Shown: positions 1 to 9,702, counted from the stretch's first letter. The stretch is 64,000 nucleotides of DNA from Acidovorax soli (GCF_900107605.1 NZ_FNQJ01000017.1:18330-82329); one strand, 5' to 3'. Numbers and translations: made by a program. Notes: a model not told the origin generated them from the sequence alone.

Positions 1-231
1 ATGCAGCAGATGGAGTGGCGTGAATCGCTGGAGGAAGCGCGTTCATCTGCCGAGCTGGACGCACTGGACGATGGCGTGCAGCAGGCCCAGAGCCAGGCGC
101 TGGCACTTTGCGGCCAACTGATCGATGAGCAAAAGGACTATGCCGCTGCAGCGCGGCAGGTCAGAGCCCTCATGTTCATTGCGCGATTTGCCGACGACAT
201 CGAGCGGCGCCGGGATCAGCTGGGACAATAG
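1..231 (+). CDS. hscB: Fe-S cluster co-chaperone HscB, C-terminal part (cut by window start)
   Basis: The reading frame is open from the first base and stops at 229-231. The 76 visible residues are charged and helical ([10 protein letters not shown]..., ending in [11 protein letters not shown]), which matches the C-terminal three-helix domain of HscB, the part that binds the scaffold IscU. The N-terminal J domain with its HPD motif would lie left of the window. HscB hands IscU to HscA and stimulates the HscA ATPase. The call is supported mainly by the order hscB-hscA-fdx that follows directly; the fragment alone would be weak evidence. Confidence 0.85.
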   Translation: MQQMEWRESLEEARSSAELDALDDGVQQAQSQALALCGQLIDEQKDYAAAARQVRALMFIARFADDIERRRDQLGQ

Positions 232-299
232 CGGAATCACCCCTTTTTCGAGGCGCGTTGCGCGTGGCACAGCCTCATCACGTAGAACACAAGATCTTC

Positions 300-2171
300 A
301 TGGCGCTTTTGCAGATTTCCGAGCCCGGACAGTCCCCCGACCCGCACCAGCGGCGCATTGCGGTCGGCATTGATTTGGGCACCACGCATTCCCTGGTGGC
401 GGCGGTGCGCAATGGCGTGGCCGAGTGCCTGCCCGACGGTGAGGGGCGCGTGCTGCTGCCATCGGTGGTGCGCTACCTGGAGCAGGGCGGGCGGCAGATT
501 GGCTACGACGCAATAGCAGCGCAGTCCGGCGATGCCCGCAATACCATCGCCTCGGCCAAGCGCTTCATGGGCCGTGGTCTGAAGGATGTGGCGGACGCAG
601 AGCAGTTGCCCTACGAATTCGTCCAGAGCCCCGACGCCAGCGCTGGCGGTATGGTGGGGCTGCTGACGGCGGGGGGCGTGAAGTCACCGGTGGAAATCAG
701 TGCCGAGATCCTGGCCACGCTGCGTTACCGCGCCGAAGACACCTTCAACGACGACCCGTACGGTGCAGTGATCACGGTGCCGGCCTATTTTGATGACGCC
801 CAGCGCCAGGCCACCAAAGATGCAGCCAAGCTGGCCGGAATCCATCTGCTGCGCCTGATCAATGAACCAACCGCTGCGGCCATTGCCTATGGCCTGGACA
901 ATGCCAGCGAAGGCGTCTACGCGGTTTACGACCTGGGCGGCGGCACCTTCGACATCTCCGTGTTGCGACTGACGCAAGGCGTTTTCGAAGTGATTGCCAC
1001 CGGCGGCGATTCCGCCCTGGGCGGCGATGACTATGACGCAGCGCTTGCCAATTGGGTGCTTGAGCAGCAGGGCTTGTCCGCCAATACGCCTGCCGACAAG
1101 GCAGCAATCCGCATGGCGGCCAGAGCCTGTAAGGAAACCTTGACTGCTACTGAAATAGTAGCGTTTGTCGTTGATTTGACAGTTGGTAGCGTGCGATTGG
1201 ATGTCAAACAATCCGATTTTGAAGCCGCTACCGCCGAGTTGACCGCGCGCTCCATGGCCGCGGTGCGCCGCGTCTTGCGCGATGCGAAGCTGGCGCGCGA
1301 CGACGTGCAGGGGGTGGTCATGGTGGGCGGCTCCACCCGCATGCCCCAGGTGCAGCGTGCAGTGGCCGAGTTTTTTGGCAAGGAGCCCCTGACCAATCTC
1401 AACCCGGACGAGGTGGTCGCACTGGGTGCCGCCATCCAGGCCAACCAGTTGGCGGGCAACAACACGGCGGGCGATCTGTTGCTGCTCGACGTGATTCCCC
1501 TGTCGCTGGGCATCGAGACCATGGGCGGGCTGGTGGAGCGCATCGTGGCCCGCAACGAGACTATTCCCACCGCCAAGGCGCAGGACTTCACCACCTACAA
1601 GGATGGCCAGACCGCATTGGCCATCCATGTGGTGCAGGGCGAGCGCGACCTCGTGCAGGACTGCCGCAGTCTGGCCCGTTTCGAGCTGCGCGGCATACCT
1701 GCGATGGCGGCCGGCGCAGCCCGCATCCGGGTCACTTTCACGGTCGATGCCGATGGCCTGCTGAGTGTGAATGCCCGGGAGCAGGGCAGTGGTGTCGAGG
1801 CCCGCATCGACGTGAAGCCCTCCTATGGCCTGTCGGACGACCAGATCGCCCGCATGCTGCAAGACGGCTTTGCCACGGCCGCGCAGGACATGCGCGCACG
1901 GGCCGTGGTGGAGGCGCGCGTGGATGCCGACCGCATGCTGATGGCGACCCAGAGCGCCCTGGATGCCGATGGCGACGTGTTGACTGGGCCCGAACGGGCC
2001 GACATCGAGGCCTTGATGACCGCCCTGGGCCAGCAACGCGAGTCCGACGATGCCGCCGTCATCGAGGCGGCGACCCAGGCCCTGGCCAAGGGCACAGAGG
2101 CCTTTGCCGCGCAGCGCATGAACCGCGGCATTCGCCAGGCCCTGGCGGGCAAGAACGTGCAGGCTTTCTGA
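300..2171 (+). CDS. hscA: Fe-S assembly Hsp70-type chaperone HscA
   Basis: DnaK-family ATPase specialised for transferring Fe-S clusters from IscU. The nucleotide-binding domain shows GIDLGTTHS (residues about 23-31), YDLGGGTFD (about 209) and VGGSTRMP (about 342); a substrate-binding domain and helical lid follow. At 623 residues it has the usual HscA length. I chose the ATG at 300 because [10 protein letters not shown] is the typical HscA beginning; an ATG at 258 in frame would add 14 residues without homology. Residues about 280-305 (1141-1215) are encoded by unusually AT-rich DNA containing a hairpin, described separately as a repeat. It lies between hscB and fdx, almost certainly one operon. 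Confidence 0.96.
   Translation: MALLQISEPGQSPDPHQRRIAVGIDLGTTHSLVAAVRNGVAECLPDGEGRVLLPSVVRYLEQGGRQIGYDAIAAQSGDARNTIASAKRFMGRGLKDVADAEQLPYEFVQSPDASAGGMVGLLTAGGVKSPVEISAEILATLRYRAEDTFNDDPYGAVITVPAYFDDAQRQATKDAAKLAGIHLLRLINEPTAAAIAYGLDNASEGVYAVYDLGGGTFDISVLRLTQGVFEVIATGGDSALGGDDYDAALANWVLEQQGLSANTPADKAAIRMAARACKETLTATEIVAFVVDLTVGSVRLDVKQSDFEAATAELTARSMAAVRRVLRDAKLARDDVQGVVMVGGSTRMPQVQRAVAEFFGKEPLTNLNPDEVVALGAAIQANQLAGNNTAGDLLLLDVIPLSLGIETMGGLVERIVARNETIPTAKAQDFTTYKDGQTALAIHVVQGERDLVQDCRSLARFELRGIPAMAAGAARIRVTFTVDADGLLSVNAREQGSGVEARIDVKPSYGLSDDQIARMLQDGFATAAQDMRARAVVEARVDADRMLMATQSALDADGDVLTGPERADIEALMTALGQQRESDDAAVIEAATQALAKGTEAFAAQRMNRGIRQALAGKNVQAF
1146..1195 (+). repeat. AT-rich hairpin repeat inside hscA (family A, degenerate copy)
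   Basis: GCTACT (1146-1151), loop GAAAT, AGTAGC (1157-1162) forms a six-base-pair hairpin followed by GTTTGTCGTTG. It sits in an AT-rich patch in an otherwise G+C-rich gene and has the layout of the hairpin repeats seen elsewhere in this window (for example 39000-39041). It is translated in frame as part of HscA. Confidence 0.45.
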
Positions 2172-2209
2172 ACCCACCGAGCGTACCCCTGCGAACAAGA
2201 AGACCATCC

Positions 2210-2548
2210 ATGCCTGTCATCAAGATACTGCCTCACCCTGAATATTGCCCCTCCGGTGCCGAGATCACCGCGCCGGCAGGCACATCCATCTGCGAAGCGC
2301 TGCTGGAGAACCACATCAACATCGAGCACGCCTGTGACATGAGCTGTGCCTGCACTACCTGCCACGTCATCGTGCGTGCGGGCATGGAATCGCTCAACGA
2401 GGCCGAGGAAGAAGAAGAGGACCTGCTCGACCGTGCCTGGGGGCTGGAGCCCCAGTCGCGCCTGTCGTGCCAGGCCATCATTGCGCAGAAAGACCTGGTG
2501 GTGGAGATACCCAAATACTCCATCAACCACGCCAAGGAAAACCACTGA
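2210..2548 (+). CDS. fdx: ISC-type [2Fe-2S] ferredoxin
   Basis: A 112-residue adrenodoxin-like ferredoxin that supplies electrons for Fe-S cluster assembly in the Isc pathway. The cluster ligands fit C42-X5-C48-X2-C51 and C87, with an extra Cys46 between the first two. An acidic stretch (NEAEEEEEDLLDRAW) follows the cluster loop, as usual in Isc ferredoxins. It lies 38 bp after hscA on the same strand, the standard hscB-hscA-fdx order. The ATG at 2210 gives the canonical MPVIKILPH start. Confidence 0.96.
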   Translation: MPVIKILPHPEYCPSGAEITAPAGTSICEALLENHINIEHACDMSCACTTCHVIVRAGMESLNEAEEEEEDLLDRAWGLEPQSRLSCQAIIAQKDLVVEIPKYSINHAKENH

Positions 2549-2620
2549 TATGCACGGTGCTTCAGCCCCACGCGGCATGAGTACTGTGCGCCGCACGCCG
2601 GTTGCACCACGGGAGGCCTG

Positions 2621-3334
2621 ATGTCACGGCAGATTGTTCTGGACACGGAAACCACTGGTCTGTCCGCCGAAGGGGGCGACCGCATCATTGAAATCGGTTG
2701 CGTGGAGCTGGTGGCGCGCAAGCTCACGGGCAACAACAAGCATTTCTACCTGAACCCCGAGCGCGACAGCCACGAGGATGCGCTGCGCGTGCACGGCATC
2801 AGCAACGAATTCTTGAAGGACAAACCCAAGTTTGCGGCCGTGGCCGACGAGCTGCTGGACTACCTGCAGGGCGCCGAGATCATCATCCACAACGCGGCAT
2901 TTGACGTGGGCTTCCTGAACAAGGAGCTGGAGCTGGTGGGGCGCCCCGCGTTCCGCAGCTTTGTGGACAGCATCACCGACACCCTGGCCATGGCCAAGGA
3001 GCTCTATCCCGGCAAGCGCAATTCGCTCGATGCGCTGTGCGACCGCCTGGGCGTAGACAACTCGGGCCGCACACTGCATGGCGCCTTGCTGGATGCCGAA
3101 TTGCTGGCGGATGTGTACATCAACCTCACCCGAGGCCAGGATGCGCTGCTGATCATCGACGATGCGCAGGACAGCGCCGATGGCGCCAGCTTCGTCCAGA
3201 TCGATCTGCGCAGCTTCAACCTGCCCGTGCTGCAGGCCAGCGAGCAGGAAATTGCATCCCACGAAGAAGTGCTGACGCAGATCGACAAGGCCAGTGGTGG
3301 CAAAACAATTTGGCGATCCGTTCAGCCAGGCTGA
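2621..3334 (+). CDS. dnaQ: DNA polymerase III epsilon subunit (3'-5' proofreading exonuclease)
   Basis: DEDDh exonuclease of 237 residues, the proofreading subunit of the replicative polymerase. Motif Exo I is LDTETTG at the N-terminus, Exo II is NAAFDVGFL, and Exo III carries the general-base His and the Asp in HGALLDAELLA. The C-terminal region beyond about residue 185 is the part expected to bind the alpha subunit. Length matches the family. It starts 72 bp after fdx and is followed by the tRNA-Val pair. Confidence 0.95.
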   Translation: MSRQIVLDTETTGLSAEGGDRIIEIGCVELVARKLTGNNKHFYLNPERDSHEDALRVHGISNEFLKDKPKFAAVADELLDYLQGAEIIIHNAAFDVGFLNKELELVGRPAFRSFVDSITDTLAMAKELYPGKRNSLDALCDRLGVDNSGRTLHGALLDAELLADVYINLTRGQDALLIIDDAQDSADGASFVQIDLRSFNLPVLQASEQEIASHEEVLTQIDKASGGKTIWRSVQPG

Positions 3335-3371
3335 AAAGCTGTGCCATAATCGAAGGCTGTCGCAGCGACAC

Positions 3372-3446
3372 GGGTGATTAGCTCAGCGGTAGAGCACTGC
3401 CTTCACACGGCAGGGGTCACATGTTCGATCCATGTATCACCCACCA
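3372..3446 (+). tRNA. tRNA-Val (anticodon CAC), copy 1
   Basis: A 75-nt cloverleaf: acceptor stem GGGTGAT (3372-3378) pairs with ATCACCC (3436-3442), discriminator A, encoded CCA (3444-3446). The anticodon stem CTGCC/GGCAG encloses the loop TTCACAC, giving anticodon CAC. The T arm contains TTCGATC. It lies about 40 bp after dnaQ. Confidence 0.97.
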
Positions 3447-3489
3447 AGCCTGTTGACAGCCAGCGCCATCCTTTGATGGGATGTGCGAC

Positions 3490-3564
3490 GGGTGATTAGC
3501 TCAGCGGTAGAGCACTGCCTTCACACGGCAGGGGTCACATGTTCGATCCATGTATCACCCACCA
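3490..3564 (+). tRNA. tRNA-Val (anticodon CAC), copy 2
   Basis: Same 75-nt sequence as copy 1 as far as I can compare by eye, starting 118 bp downstream of it, again with encoded CCA (3562-3564). The spacer between the copies is not a repeat of the flanking DNA apart from short stretches, so this is a duplication of the tRNA unit or a tandem pair kept for dosage. Confidence 0.97.
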
Positions 3565-3568
3565 ATTC

Positions 3569-3603
3569 AACCCTTGCAGGCGCATGTCTGCAAGGGTTTT
3601 TTC
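3569..3603 (+). terminator. Rho-independent terminator after the tRNA-Val pair
   Basis: AACCCTTGCAG (3569-3579) pairs with CTGCAAGGGTT (3588-3598), loop GCGCATGT, followed by a run of T (3597-3602). It should end the dnaQ/tRNA transcript. Confidence 0.85.
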
Positions 3604-3742
3604 ATGACCGGGGCATAACGGCGCACAAGCGGATGGATTGGCCGTTACAGTTGGCGCTCCGCGTCCGTACATTGCGCGAAGCGGCCTGCCCCTCGGACCC
3701 AATGGGGGCGGCGAAACGTTTCCCCGACCTTGCCCTTACTCC

Positions 3743-4780
3743 ATGCTGGCTTTTCACAACCCGTTGCACCGGGGGCATGCCCCCGTCCATGAGTTCTTCC
3801 GGGGTGAACGCGTGCCCTGCTTCGAAAACCCCACGCGGGCCGATTACGTGGAAAGCAGCCTTCGAGCCCGGGGCCACCGCTTGCTCGCACCCGATGCCGA
3901 CAGCTCAACGGTGTTGGGCCAGGTTCATGCGGCGCGCTATCTGGCATTCCTGGAGGGGGCCTGGCAACAGTGGCTGGCGCTCGATACCGCCAATGCCTCG
4001 GTGCAGCCGTTCCCGTCGGTCTGGCCGGTGCGCACATTGCGCAGCGACAGGGAGCCTGACAATTTCATCGCGCGCCTGGGCCTCTACTCCATGGACAACG
4101 GTACGCCGCTGGCGGCAGGCACCTGGGCTGCCGCCAAGGCCGGCGCGGATGCGGCTGCCAGTGCGGCCTTCCGGGTGGACGCAGGCGAGCGCGCCGTGTT
4201 TTGCTGCACGCGTCCGCCCGGGCACCATGCGGGGCCCGATTTCATGGGGGGTTACTGCTTTCTCAACAATGCGGCGGTGGCGGCCCAGGCCTTGCGCGAC
4301 CGGGGGGCGGATCGCGTGGCCGTGCTGGATGTGGATTACCACCATGGCAATGGCACCCAGAGCATCTTCTACGGCCGCGGCGATGTGCTGTTCGTGAGCA
4401 TCCACGGTGACCCCCGCACCGAATACCCTTTCTATCTCGGCCATGCCGATGAAACCGGCGAGGGCGAAGGAGAGGGCTGCAACCTGAACCTGCCGCTGCC
4501 CGCCGGGACCACCGCAACCGCCTGGTTTGCTGCGCTGGAGCAGGCCTGTGCCCGCATTGCGCGGTTCGGAGCGGATGCCCTGGTGGTTTCGCTGGGCCTG
4601 GATACCTTCGAAGGGGATCCCATTTCGCGGTTTGCCCTCGCTTGTGCCGATTTTTCCCGTCTGGGTGCGCGGCTGGCGGGATTGAAATTGCCGACGGTGC
4701 TGGTTCTGGAAGGCGGCTATGCCACTGCAGAGCTGGGCACCAATGCAGGCAATGTACTGGACGGTTTTGAGCAGGCCTGA
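3743..4780 (+). CDS. Histone-deacetylase-family amidohydrolase (acetylpolyamine amidohydrolase-like)
   Basis: Zinc hydrolase of the arginase/deacetylase fold, about 345 residues, that would remove acetyl groups from acetylated amines or lysines. The active-site signature is complete: tandem His in RPPGHHAGP (about 156-161), metal ligands in [11 protein letters not shown] (about 196-206) and the second metal Asp in [10 protein letters not shown] (about 284). The start at 3743 (MLAFHNP) is chosen because homologous sequence begins there; an upstream ATG at 3638 would add 35 residues that look non-coding. It probably forms a transcription unit with the oxidoreductase 29 bp downstream. Substrate is unknown; bacterial members act on acetylpolyamines or acylated small molecules. 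Confidence 0.88.
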   Translation: MLAFHNPLHRGHAPVHEFFRGERVPCFENPTRADYVESSLRARGHRLLAPDADSSTVLGQVHAARYLAFLEGAWQQWLALDTANASVQPFPSVWPVRTLRSDREPDNFIARLGLYSMDNGTPLAAGTWAAAKAGADAAASAAFRVDAGERAVFCCTRPPGHHAGPDFMGGYCFLNNAAVAAQALRDRGADRVAVLDVDYHHGNGTQSIFYGRGDVLFVSIHGDPRTEYPFYLGHADETGEGEGEGCNLNLPLPAGTTATAWFAALEQACARIARFGADALVVSLGLDTFEGDPISRFALACADFSRLGARLAGLKLPTVLVLEGGYATAELGTNAGNVLDGFEQA

Positions 4781-4809
4781 AGGTATTTTCAGAAAAAAGG
4801 AAGACAGAG

Positions 4810-5907
4810 ATGACGGACAAGGTGGATTGCGTCGTGGTGGGCGCGGGTGTGGTGGGCCTGGCCGTGGCCCGTGCGCTGGCCATGCAGGGGCGCGAGGTGA
4901 TGGTGCTGGAGGCCGCAGACGCCATCGGCACGGGTACTAGTTCGCGCAACAGCGAGGTCATTCATGCCGGGCTGTATTACCCCACGGGTTCGCTCAAGGC
5001 GCGCCTGTGTGTGCAAGGCCGTGATCTGCTGTATGCCTATTGCGCCGACCATGGCGTGCCGCACCGGCGTTGCGGCAAGCTGCTGGTGGCGACTTCGCCG
5101 GAGCAACTGCCAGGCCTTCGGTCGATTCAGGAGCGCGCCACGGCCAACGGTGTTCTGGACCTGCGGTGGCTGGACCGCGACGCGGCCCGGGCACTGGAGC
5201 CCGCCCTGGAATGCGTGGCGGCACTGCATTCGCTCAGCACGGGAATCGTGGACAGCCATGCCCTCATGCTCGCCCTGCAGGGTGATCTGGAGCATGCTGG
5301 CGGAATTGTTGCATTGAATTCGCCTCTGGCATTTGCCGATTGTGTGCAAGGTGCTATTTTTTTAGAAGCAAAAGATGGCACGCGCCTGCAAGCAAGTACC
5401 GTGGTCAATGCGGCGGGTCTGCAGGCGCCGGCCCTGGCCCGGCAGTTTTCCGGGCTGGACGCACGCCACATTCCGACGGCCTATTACGCCAAGGGCAGCT
5501 ATTTCACGCTGACCGCAAAGGCACCGTTCAGCCACCTGATCTACCCGGTGCCCGAGGCTGCGGGGCTGGGGGTTCACCTCACGCTGGATCTGGGCGGGCA
5601 GGCCAAGTTCGGGCCGGACGTGCAATGGGTGGATTCGGCCGACGATCTGCTGGTCGATCCGGCGCGGGGAGAGGCCTTTTATGGCGAAGTGCGCAAGTAC
5701 TGGCCTGGCTTGCGCGATGGCGCGCTGGCACCGGGCTACGCGGGCATCCGGCCCAAGATCCATGGCGCCGACGCACCCGCAGCGGACTTTCTCATCCAGG
5801 GGCCGTGCGACCATGGCGTGCCTGGCTTGGTGAATCTCTTTGGCATCGAATCTCCGGGCCTTACCAGCGCCCTGGCCATCGCCGACCATGCGCTCTCTCT
5901 GGTTTGA
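4810..5907 (+). CDS. FAD-dependent oxidoreductase, L-2-hydroxyglutarate oxidase (LhgO) family
   Basis: DAO-type flavoenzyme of 365 residues. The N-terminal dinucleotide motif is [13 protein letters not shown] (about residues 7-19), followed by [15 protein letters not shown], typical of LhgO/L2HGDH enzymes that oxidise L-2-hydroxyglutarate to 2-oxoglutarate. The C-terminal FAD-binding block includes GYAGIRPK and [14 protein letters not shown]. It may act with the deacetylase-like gene upstream, but I know of no pathway that links them. An AT-rich patch at 5344-5372 interrupts the gene's base composition. Confidence 0.85.
   Translation: MTDKVDCVVVGAGVVGLAVARALAMQGREVMVLEAADAIGTGTSSRNSEVIHAGLYYPTGSLKARLCVQGRDLLYAYCADHGVPHRRCGKLLVATSPEQLPGLRSIQERATANGVLDLRWLDRDAARALEPALECVAALHSLSTGIVDSHALMLALQGDLEHAGGIVALNSPLAFADCVQGAIFLEAKDGTRLQASTVVNAAGLQAPALARQFSGLDARHIPTAYYAKGSYFTLTAKAPFSHLIYPVPEAAGLGVHLTLDLGGQAKFGPDVQWVDSADDLLVDPARGEAFYGEVRKYWPGLRDGALAPGYAGIRPKIHGADAPAADFLIQGPCDHGVPGLVNLFGIESPGLTSALAIADHALSLV
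5344..5372 (-). repeat. Possible degenerate copy of hairpin repeat family A inside the LhgO-like gene
   Basis: On the minus strand GCTTCT, A-rich loop, AATAGC is followed by ACCTTGCAC, resembling GCTATT-loop-AATAGC-TGCTTGCGC of better copies. Only the local AT-richness and this partial match support it. Confidence 0.25.
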
Positions 5908-6045
5908 CTTGCATCAAATCCCGCTCTTTTGGTAACGTTTAGCGACCAAGCGGTGTGACAGGTTTTTGGGCATGTCGCTAAGATGGTCCTCAGGCTGCAG
6001 CATCCACGCTGCATGGCTGCTCACTTATTGCAACGAAAGGCATGT

Positions 6046-6348
6046 ATGACTGCTTCTGACACCACCACCACCCAGGGCGAACTTGAAAAACTCGTGTCCG
6101 ATCTGCGCGGCTTGTTGGCAAGCCGGGATCTGGATTCGTTCCCCGAGATCAAGGTGCTGCGCCAGCGCCTGGACGACGGCATGCATTCGGTGCGGGAATC
6201 GGCCGTGCGTGCCGCGCAGGAAGCAGCCCGCCAGGCCAAGGATGCAGCCGTGGCGGCTGACCGCTATGCCCACGATGAGCCCTGGCGCGTGGCCGGCGCG
6301 GCGCTGGCCGTCGGTGCTCTGGTGGGATTTTTGCTTGCACGCCGTTGA
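6046..6348 (+). CDS. DUF883 (ElaB/YqjD-type) membrane-anchored protein
   Basis: A 100-residue protein with an amphipathic, Ala-rich helical body (SVRESAVRAAQEAARQAKDAA) and a single C-terminal membrane segment ending in GALVGFLLARR. This is the layout of ElaB/YqjD proteins, which are tail-anchored in the inner membrane and can bind ribosomes in stationary phase in E. coli. The start at 6046 follows AAAGG. It begins a three-gene set with the YqjE-like and YqjK-like genes. Confidence 0.85.
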   Translation: MTASDTTTTQGELEKLVSDLRGLLASRDLDSFPEIKVLRQRLDDGMHSVRESAVRAAQEAARQAKDAAVAADRYAHDEPWRVAGAALAVGALVGFLLARR

Positions 6349-6387
6349 TCGCTTGCCGTCCATTGCGCTGATGCAGGGAGAGTGCGT

Positions 6388-6783
6388 ATGAACTGGCTTT
6401 CCTTGCTCGGACTGGAGGCATTCGCTGCGCGGTGGCGGGCGAATGCCATCGAGGGGGCCATCGCTGCCGAAGATCGGCTGGCATTGGCGCGCCTGGAGTG
6501 GCTCGATCAAAAGCAGCGCTTGCAACAGCTGCTGGCGCTGTTGATCGCCGTCATCGGGCTCACCATGGTGGCCTTGGTGATGGTGTCGATGGCCGTGCTG
6601 GTGCAGTTCTGGGACACGCCCCATCGCATGTTGGCGGCCTGGGTAGTGGCAGGGACATGGCTGGTGGCCTGGTGCGCTGCCATCGTCACGTTGGTGGCGG
6701 TGGTACGCAGCATGGGCAATGGTTTTGCCCTGACCCGGCGTGAGTTGTCACAAGACTGGCGTGATATCAAGGAGCGCTTGTGA
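6388..6783 (+). CDS. YqjE-like (phage holin family) membrane protein
   Basis: A 131-residue protein with two adjacent hydrophobic helices (about residues 47-75 and 83-110) and a charged C-terminal tail, matching the YqjE family that follows YqjD-type genes. I placed the start at 6388 because AGGGAG ends 7 bp before it; a GTG at 6382 is in frame. The stop overlaps the start of the next gene, so the two are likely translationally coupled. Function is unknown; the family name 'holin' is a sequence label only. Confidence 0.8.
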   Translation: MNWLSLLGLEAFAARWRANAIEGAIAAEDRLALARLEWLDQKQRLQQLLALLIAVIGLTMVALVMVSMAVLVQFWDTPHRMLAAWVVAGTWLVAWCAAIVTLVAVVRSMGNGFALTRRELSQDWRDIKERL

Positions 6784-7088
6784 GTTCTTCCGAACAGGCC
6801 TTTTCAGTGCACGCCACGGTGGCGCAGCAACGGGTGCTGGAGCGCATCGCCGAGCAGCGCAAGCGTTTGCGCGACCGCCGTGCCGCGCGGTTGCAGGCCC
6901 AGGCCTTGGCTGCTGCGACCGAGGGCGACGATGCGGAGGCTTCTTTGCTGCCGCGCGTTGCTGGCTTTGTCCGCCAGCATCCTGCTGCCGTTGCCGCGCT
7001 GGCCGGCGTGGCGATTGCCGCTGGCCCGCGCCGACTGGTGCGATGGGCAGGGGTGGTGCTCCCGCTGGTGATGCGCCTGCGCCGCTAA
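6780..7088 (+). CDS. YqjK-like small protein of the DUF883 cluster
   Basis: A 102-residue, Arg- and Ala-rich protein starting with GTG inside the stop region of the preceding gene. The N-terminal half is a charged helix (QRVLERIAEQRKRLRDRRAAR); the C-terminal half has a weakly hydrophobic segment (HPAAVAALAGVAIAAG). Its position after YqjD/YqjE-like genes suggests a YqjK counterpart, with low sequence conservation. No catalytic motif is visible. Confidence 0.65.
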   Translation: MSSSEQAFSVHATVAQQRVLERIAEQRKRLRDRRAARLQAQALAAATEGDDAEASLLPRVAGFVRQHPAAVAALAGVAIAAGPRRLVRWAGVVLPLVMRLRR

Positions 7089-7147
7089 GGCGCGATGTGG
7101 CTGCAAGGTGGGGCGCAAGGCCTCACCATTGGCCGTTCATCAGCCGT

Positions 7148-8230
7148 TCACGCCATTGCCTTGATGGCGCGCGCCACCTTCGAGACGAGCGCGGGGCCTT
7201 CATAGATCAGGCCGGTGTAGATCTGCACCACGTCCGCTCCCGCGCGGATTTTGCTCAGGGCATCTTCCGCACTGAGAATGCCACCCACGCCGATGATCGG
7301 AAAACGGCTGCCCAGTGCGGCGCGCAGCTGGCGGATAACCTGGTTGCTGGCTTCCAGCACCGGTGCACCGCTGAGCCCTCCCAGCTCCTCGGCATGGGGC
7401 ATTCCCTTGACGGCTTCCCGGCGGATGGTGGTGTTGGTGGCGATCACGCCATCCATGCCGTGGCGTTGCAGTGTGCTGGCAATCACCGCCACCTGCGCCT
7501 CGTCGAGGTCGGGGGCAATTTTGACAAAGATGGGCACGCGGCGGGACGAGGTGACACCCTTGCTGTCGGCCTGGCGGTATTGCCCGGCCAGTGCTTCGCG
7601 GCGTTCGGCAATCGCGCCCAGCAGGGCATCAAGGGCCGCGTCGCTTTGCAATGCGCGCAGGTTCTGTGTGTTGGGTGAGCTGATATTGACCGTGACGTAA
7701 TCGGCGTGCGGGTACACGCCGTCAAGGCAGGTGAGGTAGTCGCTGGTGGCGTCTTCGATCGGGGTGCTGGCGTTCTTGCCGATGTTCAGGCCCAGCAGCA
7801 TCGGGTGTTTGCGATGCTGCGTGCGAAACCGCGCCTGCTGCACGTTGTGGATGAATGCGTCCAGGCCGTCGTTGTTGAAGCCCAGCCGGTTGATCAGGGC
7901 CCTTGCCTCGGGCAGGCGGAACATGCGGGGCTTGGGATTGCCCGGCTGGGCCTTGGGTGTCACCGTGCCCACCTCCACAAAACCGAAACCCATGGCGCCC
8001 AGGGCGTCGATGCAGCGGGCATTCTTGTCCAGCCCGGCGGCCAGACCCACGCGGTTGGGAAAGGTCAGCCCGGCCAGCTCGATGGGGTCATCCACGGTTT
8101 CGTTGCACCAGGCCCACTGCATGGGCGTGCCTTGGCCGCGCGCGAGCATGCCCATGGTGAGTTCATGGGCGGATTCGGCATCCATGCCGAACAGGAAAGA
8201 GCGGGTGAGAGCGTAGGGGATCAGTGACAT
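7148..8230 (-). CDS. pyrD: Dihydroorotate dehydrogenase (quinone), class 2
   Basis: Membrane-associated FMN enzyme of 360 residues that oxidises dihydroorotate to orotate with quinone in pyrimidine synthesis. The N-terminal helix that docks to the membrane ([19 protein letters not shown]) marks class 2. The active-site loop [12 protein letters not shown] carries the catalytic Ser; FMN contacts include [19 protein letters not shown] and [11 protein letters not shown]. It is divergent from rpiA, with a 38-bp gap between the start codons. Confidence 0.96.
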   Translation of the reverse strand: MSLIPYALTRSFLFGMDAESAHELTMGMLARGQGTPMQWAWCNETVDDPIELAGLTFPNRVGLAAGLDKNARCIDALGAMGFGFVEVGTVTPKAQPGNPKPRMFRLPEARALINRLGFNNDGLDAFIHNVQQARFRTQHRKHPMLLGLNIGKNASTPIEDATSDYLTCLDGVYPHADYVTVNISSPNTQNLRALQSDAALDALLGAIAERREALAGQYRQADSKGVTSSRRVPIFVKIAPDLDEAQVAVIASTLQRHGMDGVIATNTTIRREAVKGMPHAEELGGLSGAPVLEASNQVIRQLRAALGSRFPIIGVGGILSAEDALSKIRAGADVVQIYTGLIYEGPALVSKVARAIKAMA

Positions 8231-8268
8231 GGAGGGATAATTCGACGATTACCCTTTGATTCTCCCCC

Positions 8269-8961
8269 ATGACGACTCCATCCCCTCTGACCCAAGACGA
8301 ACTCAAGGCCCTGGTGGGCAAGGCGGCCCTGCAATACGTGGTGCCCGGTGCCATCGTGGGAGTTGGCACGGGTTCCACGGTCAACCACTTCATCGACGCG
8401 CTGGCGGGCATGAAAGACCAGATCCGGGGTGCTGTTTCCAGCTCGGTGGCGAGCACCGAGCGGCTCAAGGCGCTGGGAATTCCGGTGTTCGATGCCAATG
8501 AAGTGGAATCGCTGGCGGTGTACATCGATGGCGCCGATGAAATCGACGGCCACGGCTGCATGGTCAAAGGCGGCGGCGCTGCACTGACGCGCGAGAAGAT
8601 CGTGGCGGCCCTGGCCAGCCGCTTTGTCTGCATCGTCGATGAGTCCAAGCTGGTGCCAGCACTGGGCCGCTTCCCTTTGCCGGTGGAGGTGATTCCGATG
8701 GCCGCCCAGCACATTGCGCGGCGCTTTGCCGCGCTGGGTGGCACGGCGCGCATGCGCCTGAGGGACGGACAACCGCTGGTGACGGACAACGGTCAGCATA
8801 TCCTGGACGTGACGGGCTTGTCCATCACCGACCCGCTGGGGTTTGAGTCCCAGGTGAACCAGTGGCCCGGGGTGGTGACGGTGGGCGTATTCGCGCACCA
8901 GAAGGCGTCGGTAGGCCTTGTAGGAACCACGCAGGGCGTGGTGAAGACCTTCACCTACTGA
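8269..8961 (+). CDS. rpiA: Ribose-5-phosphate isomerase A
   Basis: A 230-residue isomerase that interconverts ribose 5-phosphate and ribulose 5-phosphate in the pentose phosphate pathway. Family motifs are [13 protein letters not shown], the catalytic-site YIDGADEID and [12 protein letters not shown]. Length and motif spacing are normal. The divergent pyrD shares the short upstream region. A G+C-rich dyad follows the stop. Confidence 0.97.
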   Translation: MTTPSPLTQDELKALVGKAALQYVVPGAIVGVGTGSTVNHFIDALAGMKDQIRGAVSSSVASTERLKALGIPVFDANEVESLAVYIDGADEIDGHGCMVKGGGAALTREKIVAALASRFVCIVDESKLVPALGRFPLPVEVIPMAAQHIARRFAALGGTARMRLRDGQPLVTDNGQHILDVTGLSITDPLGFESQVNQWPGVVTVGVFAHQKASVGLVGTTQGVVKTFTY

Positions 8962-8978
8962 ACAGGGTCCGTCAGACC

Positions 8979-9009
8979 GTGCCGGCCCGGGCCAGGTTCG
9001 GCCCGGCAC
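8979..9009. terminator. G+C-rich dyad between the convergent rpiA and glutaredoxin-like genes
   Basis: GTGCCGG (8979-8985) pairs with CCGGCAC (9003-9009) between two convergent genes. There is no clear T run on either side, so it is at best a weak or factor-aided bidirectional terminator. Confidence 0.35.
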
Positions 9010-9015
9010 GAGGTG

Positions 9016-9660
9016 TCAGAAGCGGATACCTGCAGGGTTGCTGGGCGAAGGGCCGTCGATGCGGGGTGCGGGCCGTGGACGCTCAGCAGGTGTTCTTCCG
9101 GCTGGCGCGTCGGAGGCCGCCGGTTGCGCTGCCTTGGCGGCCACCAGCGGGGTCGCCGGCGGGCGGCGGTAGTTCGGTGGCAGCAGGGATTGCTGGGGGT
9201 ATCCGGCCGCGTTCAGGTACTGGGTCCACTCGTTTTCGGAAAATCCCGCCAGCTGCTGGCCACCGATCGTGGCAAAGGGCAGGCCGTTGTTGCCGCCCAT
9301 GCGCTGCAACGCCTCGATGTCCTCGTTGGTATTGACGGTGCGTTCGGCAAACGGAATGCCGCGCCCCACCAGCAGGTTGCGGGCGCTGTTGCATGGAGCG
9401 CAGTCACTGCCGGTGTACAGCGTCACGGGAAAGCGTGCCGCAATCTGCTGAAGCTCGTAGGGCAGGGCAGAGCCGACAGCTGCGGCGGAACCTTGCCAGG
9501 CGCCTTGTGCGGGTTTTGCATTGCTGTCGGGCGCGCGGTCCGAGAAGGTCACCTTTCCATCGGGGCCGACAATCCGGTACACGGTCTGGGCATGGGCGCC
9601 GGCAACCGCCAGCACCATCCCCAACGAGGCCAGCAACGATGTACGCAAGGGCTTGCCCAT
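9016..9660 (-). CDS. Exported DUF4124 and glutaredoxin-like domain protein
   Basis: A 214-residue protein with a signal peptide (MGKPLRTSLLASLGMVLAVAGAHA). A DUF4124-like region follows (YRIVGPDGKVTFSDRAPD), then a glutaredoxin-like domain with the redox pair in TGSDCAPCNSARNLL (about residue 100-115) and a proline-rich tail. The pair suggests thiol-disulfide chemistry in the periplasm. Such fusions are common in beta-proteobacteria and remain uncharacterised as far as I know. It is followed on the same strand, in the upstream direction, by prlC. Confidence 0.75.
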   Translation of the reverse strand: MGKPLRTSLLASLGMVLAVAGAHAQTVYRIVGPDGKVTFSDRAPDSNAKPAQGAWQGSAAAVGSALPYELQQIAARFPVTLYTGSDCAPCNSARNLLVGRGIPFAERTVNTNEDIEALQRMGGNNGLPFATIGGQQLAGFSENEWTQYLNAAGYPQQSLLPPNYRRPPATPLVAAKAAQPAASDAPAGRTPAERPRPAPRIDGPSPSNPAGIRF

Positions 9661-9702
9661 GGGTCGTCTCCTGATAAAGAAGAGTCGGTGCGACAGAAAG
9701 AC

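Noticed and set aside
684..2207. Long open frame on the minus strand across hscA
   Set aside because: It is a mirror of the G+C-rich hscA gene, has no ribosome site or recognisable domain, and hscA itself is unambiguous.
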